DNA of 64,000 bases, from positions 4,090,098 to 4,154,097 of the forward strand of contig NZ_CP095075.1 in NCBI RefSeq assembly GCF_022921115.1. Direction: 5' to 3'. The notes below the pieces were generated by a model. It saw only the letters and a list, made by a program, of their open reading frames with translations. It ran no database searches and was not told the DNA's origin. Below are positions 54,294-62,357 of the stretch, piece by piece (position 1 is the first letter of the stretch; the number at the start of each line of letters is the position of its first letter). The position numbers and the translations under genes were made by a program. This DNA is from Halobacillus amylolyticus (GTDB taxonomy: Bacteria; Bacillota; Bacilli; Bacillales; Halobacillaceae).

Positions 54294-55118
54294 ATGCCGG
54301 AACTACCTGAAGTGGAAACGGTGAGACAAACATTAAAGCAACTCGTCTTAAATAAACAAATTCAAGATGTTTCTATTTTTTGGGAGAATATTATTAAGCG
54401 TCCACAAGACCCGAATGATTTTAAGCAGTGGGTACAGTCGCAAACGATTCGTGATATAGAAAGAAAAGGGAAGTTTCTCATTTTTCAAATGGATGATATC
54501 GCTATGGTTTCACACTTGCGAATGGAAGGAAAGTTTGGTGTATATGAGTCTTCGGTTAGAAAGCCGAAACATACACACGTTATTTTCCATTTTACGGATG
54601 GTACTGAACTCCGTTATGATGATGTTCGTAAATTCGGAACAATGCATTTATTTGAAAAGGGGACAGAGAGAGAGCGTAAACCACTTAATCAATTAGGTCC
54701 GGATCCTTTTGATCCAGCTTTTACTCTGGATTATTTTTATGAAAGACTTAAGAAAACATCGAGAAATATAAAAGCGGTACTGCTTGACCAGAGTGTTGTA
54801 GGGGGCTTAGGAAATATTTATGTAGATGAAGCTCTCTATAGAAGCAGGGTTCATCCAGAACGAATCGCTAACCAGCTTACACTAGAAGAGGCGAAGCGGA
54901 TCAGACAGGCGAGCATTGATACGATCCAAGAAGCAGTGGGCCAGGGCGGGACAACGATTCGCTCCTATATAAACAGCCAGGGGGAAATGGGTATGTTCCA
55001 GCAAAAACTGCGTGTTTATGGAAAGCAGGATACAGATTGTCTAGATTGCGGTTCACCGATTGTTAAGCTGAAAGTGAGCGGTCGTGGTACACATATTTGT
55101 CCAACATGCCAGAAGTAA
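54294..55118 (+). CDS. mutM: Formamidopyrimidine-DNA glycosylase
   Basis: Base-excision repair enzyme removing 8-oxoguanine and Fapy lesions, with AP-lyase activity. The 274-residue protein starts with the catalytic P-E-L-P (Pro2 nucleophile, Glu3), has the H2TH region (GGLGNIYVDEAL) and ends with the zinc finger CLDC...CPTC. GTGAGGGG precedes the ATG, 14 nt after polA, so the two are cotranscribed. Confidence 0.97.
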   Translation: MPELPEVETVRQTLKQLVLNKQIQDVSIFWENIIKRPQDPNDFKQWVQSQTIRDIERKGKFLIFQMDDIAMVSHLRMEGKFGVYESSVRKPKHTHVIFHFTDGTELRYDDVRKFGTMHLFEKGTERERKPLNQLGPDPFDPAFTLDYFYERLKKTSRNIKAVLLDQSVVGGLGNIYVDEALYRSRVHPERIANQLTLEEAKRIRQASIDTIQEAVGQGGTTIRSYINSQGEMGMFQQKLRVYGKQDTDCLDCGSPIVKLKVSGRGTHICPTCQK

Positions 55119-55177
55119 CAGGATAGGAGAGGAGCCCATATACTATTTCACATTCGATGGATACGAGGTGAAACGTA

Positions 55178-55780
55178 ATGGGCACCGTTTTATTTACTTT
55201 CCTCTTCGGTCTTGCGGTTAGCGTAGATAGCTTTGGGATTGGCTGCATGATTGGATTGAAGAAAATTAGCATTTCATTAAAAAGAATCTGTGTAATTGCG
55301 TTGTTATCGGGCAGCTGCTTTCTTTTGTCCGCCTCGTTTGGGCAGTGGGTGAAGCCTTTTATTGATCAAACCCATGCTGAAAGATTAGGTGCATTAGCGC
55401 TTATAGGAATTGGCCTATTCCTTCTTTTTCAATTCGTGAAAAGCCCTAAAAAACCTGTAGCGGATGAAAAAGCTTGGGTACAGCCTACCCGTGTATTGCA
55501 ATCACCTGAAACAGCCGATGTTGATCAGTCCGGGCATATTAAAGGCATGGAAGTGCTGATCCTAGGTCTTGCTCTTTCGTTAGATACTTTTGCAGCGGGT
55601 TTCAGCAGTTCGTTCATAGGAATTGCTCCGTTCCAAGCGGCCAGCTTAATTGTCATTATGACGAGCATTATGCTTTATACAGGAGTTAAAACCGGGGCTA
55701 AGCTGAGTAAGAAAGTGAACAACATCTCCGTGCTTCCAGGAATGTTACTCATAATTATTGGTCTAATTAAACTTGTGTAA
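55178..55780 (+). CDS. ytaF: Sporulation membrane protein YtaF (MntP-like)
   Basis: A 200-residue protein with about six transmembrane helices in two repeats, each starting with the small-residue/Asp motif of this family (LAVSVDSFGIG and LALSLDTFAAG). Related to MntP-type exporters; in Bacillus YtaF is a sporulation-associated membrane protein of unknown substrate. The ribosome site (GAGGTGA) is moderate. Between mutM and coaE, as in B. subtilis. Confidence 0.9.
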   Translation: MGTVLFTFLFGLAVSVDSFGIGCMIGLKKISISLKRICVIALLSGSCFLLSASFGQWVKPFIDQTHAERLGALALIGIGLFLLFQFVKSPKKPVADEKAWVQPTRVLQSPETADVDQSGHIKGMEVLILGLALSLDTFAAGFSSSFIGIAPFQAASLIVIMTSIMLYTGVKTGAKLSKKVNNISVLPGMLLIIIGLIKLV

Positions 55781-55791
55781 GGAGGGAAAAC

Positions 55792-56394
55792 ATGACAGTT
55801 GTTATTGGCTTAACTGGCAGCATAGCCAGTGGGAAAAGTACGGTTTCTCAAATGTTTCACGATCTAATAATTCCTGTTGTTGATGCTGATGTCATTTCGA
55901 GGGAGGTTGTCCATGTTGGTGAATCTGCCTATGAAAAAATTGTCGATGCATTTGGTGAAGAGGTATTATATGATGACAAAACAATCAATCGTAAGCGGTT
56001 GGGTGAAATTGTATTTAGTAACAAGGAGAAACGAGATCAATTGAATCAAATTGTCCATCCTGAAGTTAGGAAAGAAATGCTACGTCAAAGGGATGCCTAC
56101 AAAGCTGATGCGGCGGCAGCTGTTGTACTAGACATTCCTTTGCTATTTGAAAGTAAGTTGACGGATTATGCAGACCGCACACTTGTTGTGTATGTAGATG
56201 AAAACACTCAACTGGCTCGCTTAATGGAACGTGATCAATCAAGTGTTGAAGAGGCGAAGCAAAGAATTTCCTCACAAATCCCCGTTAGAAAAAAAGCTGA
56301 AATGGCTGATGCTGTCATTGATAATACAGGCACAATTGAACAAAGTTATGCACAATTAAAAAGCATACTTAAGAAGTGGAATATCATAAACTAA
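55792..56394 (+). CDS. coaE: Dephospho-CoA kinase
   Basis: Last step of coenzyme A synthesis: phosphorylates the 3'-hydroxyl of dephospho-CoA. The 200-residue P-loop kinase has the Walker A GSIASGKST (9-17), DADVISREV and the lid region RLMERDQ. AAGGAGGG precedes the ATG, 11 nt after ytaF. The terminator overlaps its stop codon. Confidence 0.97.
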   Translation: MTVVIGLTGSIASGKSTVSQMFHDLIIPVVDADVISREVVHVGESAYEKIVDAFGEEVLYDDKTINRKRLGEIVFSNKEKRDQLNQIVHPEVRKEMLRQRDAYKADAAAAVVLDIPLLFESKLTDYADRTLVVYVDENTQLARLMERDQSSVEEAKQRISSQIPVRKKAEMADAVIDNTGTIEQSYAQLKSILKKWNIIN

Positions 56395-56426
56395 CCTGAC
56401 AGGAGCCTCATCTGTTTAGGTTAGTT
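56389..56426 (+). terminator. Terminator of polA-mutM-ytaF-coaE
   Basis: ACTAACCT-ACAG (from 56390) pairs with CTGT-AGGTTAGT (to about 56423), followed by TTTTT. The coaE stop codon is inside the left arm. Confidence 0.88.
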
Positions 56427-56573
56427 TTTTAGTTGTTTCAAAAAAATTGATACAGTGGTTCGAGGGAGTTTCATGGGTATTAATAACCATATTGCTTCGG
56501 TCATGTAAATCGTTAACTTTTTGAACATACTTTTAAAATAAAATTGTAGAGATTTCTGCAAAACCGCTTTCAA

Positions 56574-56619
56574 TGTGTTATACTATTTTTGAAAAAATGA
56601 TTTATCAGTATATCATATA
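56574..56619. promoter_or_regulatory. gapB promoter with two CcpN-type operator sites
   Basis: TGTGTTATACT (56574-56584) matches the CcpN consensus TRTGHYATAYW at every position and also supplies an extended -10 (TGTTATACT, 56576-56584). A second copy, TATATCATATA (56609-56619), has one mismatch and lies just upstream of the ribosome site. CcpN represses gapB during glycolytic growth in B. subtilis, using sites at the promoter. Confidence 0.72.
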
Positions 56620-56634
56620 TAGGGGGCTTGCCTT

Positions 56635-57669
56635 ATGGGGAAAACACGAATTGCAATTAATGGTCTAGGTAGAATAGGTCGTATGGTCTTTCGGAAGGCT
56701 GTATTAGACGAAACAGTGGAACTCGTTGCTGTCAACGCAAGTTATCCTGCTGAAACCATTGCACATATGGTGAAATATGATAGTGTTCACGGACGTTTTG
56801 ATGGAAAGATCGAAGCGATAGATGGCGGAATTGTTGTCAACGGAAAGGAAATTGCCCTTTGTTCTAAAAGGGACCCTTTGGAGTTGCCATGGGATGAATT
56901 GGACGTAGATATTGTAATTGAAGCGACCGGAAAGTTCAAAACTCAAGACGAAGCATCATTACACATACAATCTGGAGCAAAAAAAGTCATTATTACTGCT
57001 CCCGGAAAGGAAGTTGATGCAACGATTGTAATGGGCGTTAATGAGGAAGCATACAATCCTAATCAGCATAATGTGATTTCTAATGCCTCTTGCACTACTA
57101 ATTGTTTAGCCCCTGTTGTTAAAGTACTGGAAGATCAATTTGGAATAGAGAATGGTCTTATGACAACGGTGCATGCATTTACAAATGACCAAAAGAACTT
57201 AGATAACCCACATAAAGATTTACGACGCGCTCGTGGATGTACTCAATCAATTATCCCTACTTCAACAGGTGCAGCAAAAGCGCTGGGAGAAGTGATCCCA
57301 GCGATGCAAGGGAAATTAAATGGTATGGCGTTAAGAGTGCCGACGCCGAATGTTTCCCTCGTTGATTTAGTTGTCGATTTGAAAACAGATGTAACCGAAG
57401 AACAAGTGAATCAGGCATTTTCTAAAATTGCTGAAGGCCAAATGAAGGGGATTTTGGAGTATAGTGATGAACCGCTCGTATCGATCGATTATACAACGTG
57501 TGATGCTTCTGCAATCGTAGATGGATTATCCACTCAAGTTATTGAAGATCGTAAAGTTAAAGTGTTAGCTTGGTACGATAATGAGTGGGGATATTCTTGC
57601 CGTGTTGTTGATTTAGCTAAATATGTCGGCAATTTATTAAATCAAGAAAAAAAAGTAAAAGCATCTTAA
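56635..57669 (+). CDS. gapB: Glyceraldehyde-3-phosphate dehydrogenase, gluconeogenic (GapB)
   Basis: NADP-preferring GAPDH used for gluconeogenesis. The 344-residue protein has the Rossmann motif NGLGRIGR, Asn34 where NAD-specific GapA has Asp (VAVNASYP), and the catalytic Cys153 in ASCTTNC. Synteny (coaE, gapB, speD) identifies it as GapB rather than GapA. AGGGGG lies before the ATG. CcpN-type operators over the promoter predict repression on glucose. Codon usage and context are native. Confidence 0.96.
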   Translation: MGKTRIAINGLGRIGRMVFRKAVLDETVELVAVNASYPAETIAHMVKYDSVHGRFDGKIEAIDGGIVVNGKEIALCSKRDPLELPWDELDVDIVIEATGKFKTQDEASLHIQSGAKKVIITAPGKEVDATIVMGVNEEAYNPNQHNVISNASCTTNCLAPVVKVLEDQFGIENGLMTTVHAFTNDQKNLDNPHKDLRRARGCTQSIIPTSTGAAKALGEVIPAMQGKLNGMALRVPTPNVSLVDLVVDLKTDVTEEQVNQAFSKIAEGQMKGILEYSDEPLVSIDYTTCDASAIVDGLSTQVIEDRKVKVLAWYDNEWGYSCRVVDLAKYVGNLLNQEKKVKAS

Positions 57670-57734
57670 AGAGTGGAAATTCCTTTCCATAGTCCTTATA
57701 ATAGGAATCACCCCGTCCAGAATAAAAATGTTTC

Positions 57735-57763
57735 TTGCAATAATTCAGGAAACCATATATACT
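57735..57763 (+). promoter_or_regulatory. SigA promoter of speD
   Basis: TTGCAA (57735-57740), a 17-nt spacer and TATACT (57758-57763), giving a leader of about 130 nt. Confidence 0.7.
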
Positions 57764-57808
57764 TTTTTTGAACTTCTGAATATTTTTGACTGCATGTCTA
57801 CTCAAAGG

Positions 57809-57830
57809 GTTAGGACCTCTCAGGACTAAC
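57809..57830 (+). promoter_or_regulatory. Hairpin in the speD leader
   Basis: GTTAG (57809-57813) pairs with CTAAC (57826-57830), with CCT/AGG pairing inside. It lies mid-way in the untranslated leader. A role in polyamine or SAM response is possible but only inferred. Confidence 0.35.
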
Positions 57831-57902
57831 TTTCCCCCGTGGTAGATCGTGTTTGTCATTTAGAAGTGAATTTGTTAAAGATCAAAAGGGGGATCCTTAG
57901 AA

Positions 57903-58280
57903 ATGGATACAATGGGAAGACATGTAATTGCTGAATTATGGGATTGTAATGAAGATAAATTAAATGATATGACATATATCGAAAAAACATTTGTGGATGC
58001 TGCACTTAAAGCGGGTGCTGAAGTAAGAGAAGTTGCTTTTCATAAATTTGCTCCACACGGGGTCAGCGGGGTTGTCATTATTTCTGAATCACATTTAACG
58101 ATTCACAGCTTTCCGGAACATGGCTATGCGAGCATAGATGTTTATACTTGTGGAGATCGAATCGATCCAAATGTAGCGGCAGAATTTATAGTTAAAGCCC
58201 TAGAAGCTGGTCGCAATGAAACGGTTGAAGTACCAAGGGGAATGGGCCCTGTAGAAGTACAGCAATCACGAGCCCTATAG
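57903..58280 (+). CDS. speD: S-adenosylmethionine decarboxylase proenzyme
   Basis: Makes decarboxylated SAM, the aminopropyl donor for spermidine. The 125-residue class 1B proenzyme self-cleaves between Glu62 and Ser63 ([10 protein letters not shown]), producing the pyruvoyl cofactor from Ser63; His68 and Cys83 are also in place. AAAGGGGG precedes the ATG. Its product is the expected co-substrate of the membrane aminopropyltransferase at 24950-26500. Terminator follows. Confidence 0.97.
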   Translation: MDTMGRHVIAELWDCNEDKLNDMTYIEKTFVDAALKAGAEVREVAFHKFAPHGVSGVVIISESHLTIHSFPEHGYASIDVYTCGDRIDPNVAAEFIVKALEAGRNETVEVPRGMGPVEVQQSRAL

Positions 58281-58287
58281 GTTATAA

Positions 58288-58327
58288 AAGTCGTACAGTT
58301 TATCTCTGTGCGGCTTTTTTTGTTGTT
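58288..58327 (+). terminator. Terminator of speD
   Basis: AAGTCGTACAG and CTGTGCGGCTT pair with G-T wobbles, followed by TTTTTT. Confidence 0.88.
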
Positions 58328-58367
58328 TATTTACCAGAACTTATCAAAGGTTAATACGATCTCGGGG

Positions 58368-58440
58368 GATTCTACCCAAAAGGCGAGTGATTCTCCCCAA
58401 AGCCAACGTGATTCGGCCCGAAACCAAATTATTCTTAGAG
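58368..58440 (+). repeat. 21-nt repeat array, left part
   Basis: Three units of exactly 21 nt start at 58368, 58389 and 58410, each beginning GATTC and carrying an (A/C/G)CCC(A/G)AA core (for example GATTCTCCCCAAAGCCAACG), then a partial unit runs up to the insertion sequence. Confidence 0.8.
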
Positions 58441-58512
58441 TTAGTATAAAAAGTGGACACTAGTATTGAACCATGTTTTAATCATCACAAAGCATTAAAG
58501 GACGTGTTCACA

Positions 58513-58818
58513 TTGACCCAAAAGTACAGAAATTATGACCCTGAGTTTAAGCTTTATGTTGTGAAGTTAATGGAATTGGACGGACACAAAATGACGGACC
58601 TTAGTCAGAAACTCGATATTCCCTACGGTAACCTTAAAAGATGGAAGACGGAGTATCGTGACCAAAAAAAGAAGGAAGAAAAAGAAGCACAGAATCAACT
58701 GTTGACCGCCTCTGAGTACAAGGAAATGTATGAAAAAGAGAAAAAAAGTAACGTAGAGCTCCAGGAGGAAGTCGACATTTTAAAAAAGGCCATGCACATC
58801 TTCAATCAGGAAAAGTAG
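58513..58818 (+). CDS. IS3-family transposase OrfA
   Basis: A 101-residue DNA-binding protein: an N-terminal helix-turn-helix (KYRNYDPEFKLYVVKLM ... TDLSQKLDIPYGNLKRWK), then a leucine-zipper-like coiled coil that dimerises and ends near the frameshift site. The slippery heptamer A-AAA-AAG (58782-58788) is in the right phase for -1 frameshifting to make the OrfAB fusion. An AGGAGG (58763-58768) lies 13 nt upstream as stimulator. Start is the TTG at 58513 with AAAGGACG; a GTG at 58504 is possible. Confidence 0.88.
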   Translation: MTQKYRNYDPEFKLYVVKLMELDGHKMTDLSQKLDIPYGNLKRWKTEYRDQKKKEEKEAQNQLLTASEYKEMYEKEKKSNVELQEEVDILKKAMHIFNQEK

Positions 58819-59729
58819 TGAAGTTCAAGTTCATTCATGAACACCGACACGAACACACCATTTCGAGGATGTGCCAAGTTCTTGGTGTGTCTAAATCTGG
58901 TTATTATGATTATTTGAATCGTCTGGACAGAGAAGAAACGGAAAGAGAGGCTTGGAACCGTTATATCGATGAACGGATCCTCTTCCATTATCATGATAAT
59001 TATGGGTGTTACGGCAGCCCTCGCATCCACTTTATGCTTCGAGAAGTGGATCAGGTGGAGGTTTCTCAAAAGAAAGTGACGAATCGAATGAGAGAACTGG
59101 ACCTTTATGCCACACCACCTAAAAAGTTCATCAATACGACAGACTCTGATCACGATGAAACCATTCACTCAAACCATTTAAACCGTGACTTTCTTCCAGA
59201 GGCCCCAGACCAGGTTTGGGCTACTGATATTACTTATATTCACACAGGAGAAGGCTTTTTATATCTGAATCCTGTTATTGATCTTGCTTCCCGACGGATC
59301 ATAAGTTATCAGTTAGACGATCATATGGATCACACCCTGTGCTTAAAAGCTTTAGAAAAGGCTTTGGCCATTCGTAACCCTAAGTCGGGTTGGATTCACC
59401 ATTCAGATCGTGGCTCTCAGTACTGTTCTAAGGCTTATTTAGATACACTTAAGGAGGCAGGAGCGACCATAAGTATGAGTCGGAAGGGAAACCCCTACGA
59501 CAATGCATGTGCAGAGAGTTTCTTTGCCTCTCTGAAAAAAGAATACCTGTACAAACATGTTTATGAGACAAAAGCAGAAGCCAAACTAGCCATTCAGTTT
59601 TACATCAATTTTTATAACCAAAAACGAATCCATTCTACATTGGACTATTTAACTCCGTTAGAAAAAGAAAAGAGCTATAAAATGAACCATGATAAAAAGC
59701 TCAAAAAGAACCAAATGTCCTCTGCCTAA
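58818..59729 (+). CDS. IS3-family transposase OrfB (DDE integrase core)
   Basis: A 303-residue catalytic part, with an HTH_21 segment followed by an rve core. The DDE residues are in VWATDITYI, HHSDRGSQY and NPYDNACAESFF, all intact. Its GTG overlaps the orfA stop (TAGTG), but the main product is expected to be the OrfAB fusion via the -1 frameshift; the -1 frame is open from the slip site into orfB. Confidence 0.93.
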   Translation: MKFKFIHEHRHEHTISRMCQVLGVSKSGYYDYLNRLDREETEREAWNRYIDERILFHYHDNYGCYGSPRIHFMLREVDQVEVSQKKVTNRMRELDLYATPPKKFINTTDSDHDETIHSNHLNRDFLPEAPDQVWATDITYIHTGEGFLYLNPVIDLASRRIISYQLDDHMDHTLCLKALEKALAIRNPKSGWIHHSDRGSQYCSKAYLDTLKEAGATISMSRKGNPYDNACAESFFASLKKEYLYKHVYETKAEAKLAIQFYINFYNQKRIHSTLDYLTPLEKEKSYKMNHDKKLKKNQMSSA

Positions 59730-59764
59730 AGGAATGAATTGGTTTTTGATTCTTTCCTTTAGGC
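59724..59764 (+). terminator. Hairpin at the end of IS orfB
   Basis: GCCTAAAGGAA (59724-59734) and TTCCTTTAGGC (59754-59764) form a perfect 11-bp stem over the orfB stop codon. No T run, so it may protect the transcript or limit read-through. Confidence 0.6.
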
Positions 59765-59856
59765 GGAGGCATCCAAGCGTCTCGAAAGAGGACGCGCGGA
59801 AGAAAAAGAATGGTTCAAATACCGGTCTATGAATGTCCACTATATTGACAGATCTC

Positions 59857-59936
59857 CATTCTGACTAAAATCGGAATGATTCTGCCTAAAATTACCGTGA
59901 TTATTCCCAAACTCGAAAAGATTCTCCCCTAACACC
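59857..59936 (+). repeat. 21-nt repeat array, right part
   Basis: Units of exactly 21 nt start at 59857, 59878, 59899 and 59920 (for example GATTCTGCCTAAAATTACCG), continuing the array interrupted by the IS. The remaining gap to 60066 has a TATAAT at 60024-60029 as likely -10 of the next gene. Confidence 0.78.
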
Positions 59937-60066
59937 TTATCCACCGAACTGAACGCGCGCTTACTTAGCCCAGGGGATCTAAACGCTCGGCTCCACTTTT
60001 CTTTTTACTAAAACGTGTTAAAATATAATCAGATCATGTCGAATTTGTTTTGAAGGGGTTAGGTAT

Positions 60067-60447
60067 GTGAAAGCTTTTATATCCAAGTATTTTAGTAATC
60101 ATGCAGAAACGAGTGAGGAGTCTTACGATAAGTCGCTTGAAACGCACTATTATAAAGCTAAGAAAGATGAAGTATTTCGGGCTGTGGAGGAACTTTTCCG
60201 CTCCCCTTCTGAAAAAATTGCCGTATCAAAGGAACGTGGAGAAATTACGGTGAATTATAAAGGAAAGAAAAAGGCTTTTATTGTAGCGACAGTCATTATG
60301 GTTAGACCTTTTCAAACGTCCGTTGATTTTTCTGTGACTACTGATTCTGGTGGACCAATCGATTTCGGGTTTAGTCACAGACTAGTTATTCAACTTTATC
60401 ACGAGTTGGATAGCCAGTTTCCTTTAGTTAATTCGTCGGAAAGATGA
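60067..60447 (+). CDS. Conserved small cytosolic protein of unknown function
   Basis: A 126-residue protein, soluble, mixed alpha/beta, with a basic-hydrophobic N-terminus. I do not recognise a domain with confidence; proteins like this occur next to nrdR in some Bacillaceae. Its first half (HYYKAKKDEVFRAVEELFRS) and middle (SKERGEITVNYKGKKKAFIV) look like a small sensor or binding fold. The start is GTG at 60067, with GAAGGGG 9 nt upstream. It ends 33 nt before nrdR and may be cotranscribed with it. Confidence 0.75.
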   Translation: MKAFISKYFSNHAETSEESYDKSLETHYYKAKKDEVFRAVEELFRSPSEKIAVSKERGEITVNYKGKKKAFIVATVIMVRPFQTSVDFSVTTDSGGPIDFGFSHRLVIQLYHELDSQFPLVNSSER

Positions 60448-60480
60448 GAATGAAACGAAGAAAATGTGGAGTTGATTGTA

Positions 60481-60945
60481 TTGAAATGTCCAAATTGCCA
60501 CTATAAAAGTACAAAGGTGCTGGATTCCAGGCCAATCGAAGAGGGTGATTCGATCAGGCGGAGAAGGGAATGTGAGCAGTGTGATTTTCGCTTCACTACC
60601 TTCGAGAGAATTGAAGAAGTACCTCTGATTGTCGTTAAGAAAGAAGGAACTAGAGAAGAGTTCAGCCGTGAGAAACTGATGCGCGGTCTTATTCGTGCTT
60701 GTGAAAAACGACCGGTTGCTGTTGAAGAATTAGAAGCTGTTACACTTGATATAGAAAAAGAACTTCGTAACAGGGGAGTATCAGAAGTCCAAAGTAAGGA
60801 TATTGGTGAAATGATAATGGGCAGGCTTTCTAACATTGACGAAGTGGCATATGTTCGTTTCGCTTCCGTTTATCGCCAATTTAAAGACATCAATGTATTT
60901 ATAGACGAACTAAAGGAATTAATGAAACATGATGATAAAGGATGA
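60481..60945 (+). CDS. nrdR: Transcriptional repressor NrdR
   Basis: Zinc-ribbon plus ATP-cone regulator of ribonucleotide reductase genes; it senses ATP/dATP. The 154-residue protein has C3, C6, C31 and C34 for zinc, the [17 protein letters not shown] segment, and an ATP-cone from about residue 48. I chose the TTG at 60481, 9 nt after GTGGAG, because the family begins MKCP; a GTG at 60466 would add five residues. It precedes dnaB, as in B. subtilis. Confidence 0.96.
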   Translation: MKCPNCHYKSTKVLDSRPIEEGDSIRRRRECEQCDFRFTTFERIEEVPLIVVKKEGTREEFSREKLMRGLIRACEKRPVAVEELEAVTLDIEKELRNRGVSEVQSKDIGEMIMGRLSNIDEVAYVRFASVYRQFKDINVFIDELKELMKHDDKG

Positions 60946-60970
60946 GCCACACGAGGCTCATTTTCTTTTT
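60943..60970 (+). terminator. Terminator-like hairpin between nrdR and dnaB
   Basis: TGAGCC (60943-60948) and GGCTCA (60955-60960) pair, followed by TTTTCTTTTT. The stem starts on the nrdR stop codon, so dnaB may be partly attenuated or have its own promoter. Confidence 0.65.
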
Positions 60971-60992
60971 CGGATGAAGGGGATGATATATT

Positions 60993-62336
60993 ATGGATCG
61001 CTATATAGGAAAACTGCTACCCGTTGATGGGTTTACCATCATTCGTACAGGCGCTGCTCCTCGATCGGATCATTGGGCGTTAAGCCATTTATATCAGCCT
61101 TTAGTAGGGAAACTTGCTATATCCCTGTACCAATTTTTGGTTAGTGAGTATGAAACGTATAACCAAGTCGGTGTTCAATCACACCACGCCTTAATGTCCT
61201 TTCTATCAGCCCCGTTGGATCGAATTTATAAAGCGCGACAAAAACTAGAGGCTCTAGGGCTTCTGCGTACGTATTTATCAAAAAAAGATGACACAACTGT
61301 GTATTTATATGAAATTAGGCCCCCCTTTTCACCAGAAGAGTTTTTTAATGATGATATGCTCTCCCTTCTATTACAGCACGAAATGGGGGAAGATAGATTT
61401 AAATCTTTACGAACACGGTTTTCCCTCCCGACCGTTTCTTTAGAAGAGTATGAGGAAGTAACAGAAACGTTCGATCGAGTGTTCCATGAGGTCTACCCAT
61501 CCTCGGCATTACTTGATGAACAAAAGCACAAGGCACAAAGCAGGAAAGGAACTTCTGCCCGCGGACCTGCAATTTTGAATAGCCGTGTTGACTTTAATTG
61601 GCTTCATCACGCTTTAAAGCAGCGTATGTATCCAAGTGAAAAGATACTGACAGGGGACCACCGTCGGGTTATATCACAGCTTGTAGCCTTATATAATTTA
61701 ACATCAAGTGAAATCGAACGAGCCATTATATGGGCGATTAATGAGGAAAATGAACTAATCATCGATGAACTTAAATCTGCTTGTCATGATTTTATGAAGG
61801 ATCGTCCATCCGCAAATAAGGCTAGCATTGATGAACGTGACAAGGCTGCTCCTTCGCAAGACGAGCCTGCTAACAAAGAAGATCAGTTTATTCAATTATT
61901 AGAACAGATTTCTCCAAGGGAGCTTTTAGAAGACTTATCTAGCGGAAATCAAGCTTCTGAACAAGAAATGAAGATGATTCGGGATGTAATGACAGAACAA
62001 GGATTACCACCTGGTGTGATGAATGTCCTTGTGCATTATGTTCTTTTAAAAACGAATATGAAATTGTCCAAGCCTTATTTGGAAAAGATCGCTAGTCATT
62101 GGGCGCGAAAAAATGTTTCAACTGTAAGGCAAGCGATGAACCTGGCGAAGGCTGAACATCAGAAGTATCAGGAGTGGGGCAAACAGAAGAATTCATACAG
62201 GAAAAAAAATCAGGAAGTTATACCTGGATGGTTTAAAAAGCGTGAACAAATGAATGAAAAACAGCCTGCTGCTTCACCTATAGACAAGAGTGACATGGCC
62301 GAGAGAATACGCCGGCTTTCAAATAAAGGAAATTGA
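60993..62336 (+). CDS. dnaB: Replication initiation and membrane attachment protein DnaB
   Basis: Firmicute primosome protein (not the helicase) that, with DnaD and DnaI, loads the replicative helicase at oriC and restart sites. The 447-residue product has an N-terminal winged-helix region (about 1-120) and C-terminal DnaB/DnaD-type DDBH domains (about 200-260 and 300-385, including LVALYNLTSSEIERAIIWA and YLEKIASHWARKNVSTV). GAAGGGGATG lies before the ATG. It is 21 nt upstream of dnaI. Confidence 0.95.
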   Translation: MDRYIGKLLPVDGFTIIRTGAAPRSDHWALSHLYQPLVGKLAISLYQFLVSEYETYNQVGVQSHHALMSFLSAPLDRIYKARQKLEALGLLRTYLSKKDDTTVYLYEIRPPFSPEEFFNDDMLSLLLQHEMGEDRFKSLRTRFSLPTVSLEEYEEVTETFDRVFHEVYPSSALLDEQKHKAQSRKGTSARGPAILNSRVDFNWLHHALKQRMYPSEKILTGDHRRVISQLVALYNLTSSEIERAIIWAINEENELIIDELKSACHDFMKDRPSANKASIDERDKAAPSQDEPANKEDQFIQLLEQISPRELLEDLSSGNQASEQEMKMIRDVMTEQGLPPGVMNVLVHYVLLKTNMKLSKPYLEKIASHWARKNVSTVRQAMNLAKAEHQKYQEWGKQKNSYRKKNQEVIPGWFKKREQMNEKQPAASPIDKSDMAERIRRLSNKGN

Positions 62337-62357
62337 ACGTAAGGTGTGGTGAAATCC

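Larger units (their letters stand above)
58443..59850 (+). mobile_element. IS3-family (IS150 group) insertion sequence
   Basis: About 1.4 kb holding overlapping orfA and orfB. The ends share AGTGGACA (58452-58459) and its complement TGTCCACT (59834-59841), and inside these GTATT(T)GAACCAT. Outer boundaries are uncertain by a few bases and I could not confirm a 3-bp target duplication. Both frames are intact, so the element may be active. It has split a 21-nt repeat array. Confidence 0.88.

Noticed and set aside
57670..57902. SAM riboswitch before speD
   Set aside because: None of the S-box or other SAM riboswitch landmarks is visible; only a small hairpin is present.
58368..59936. CRISPR array
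   Set aside because: Units are short, degenerate and directly adjoining, with no constant repeat, spacers or cas genes.
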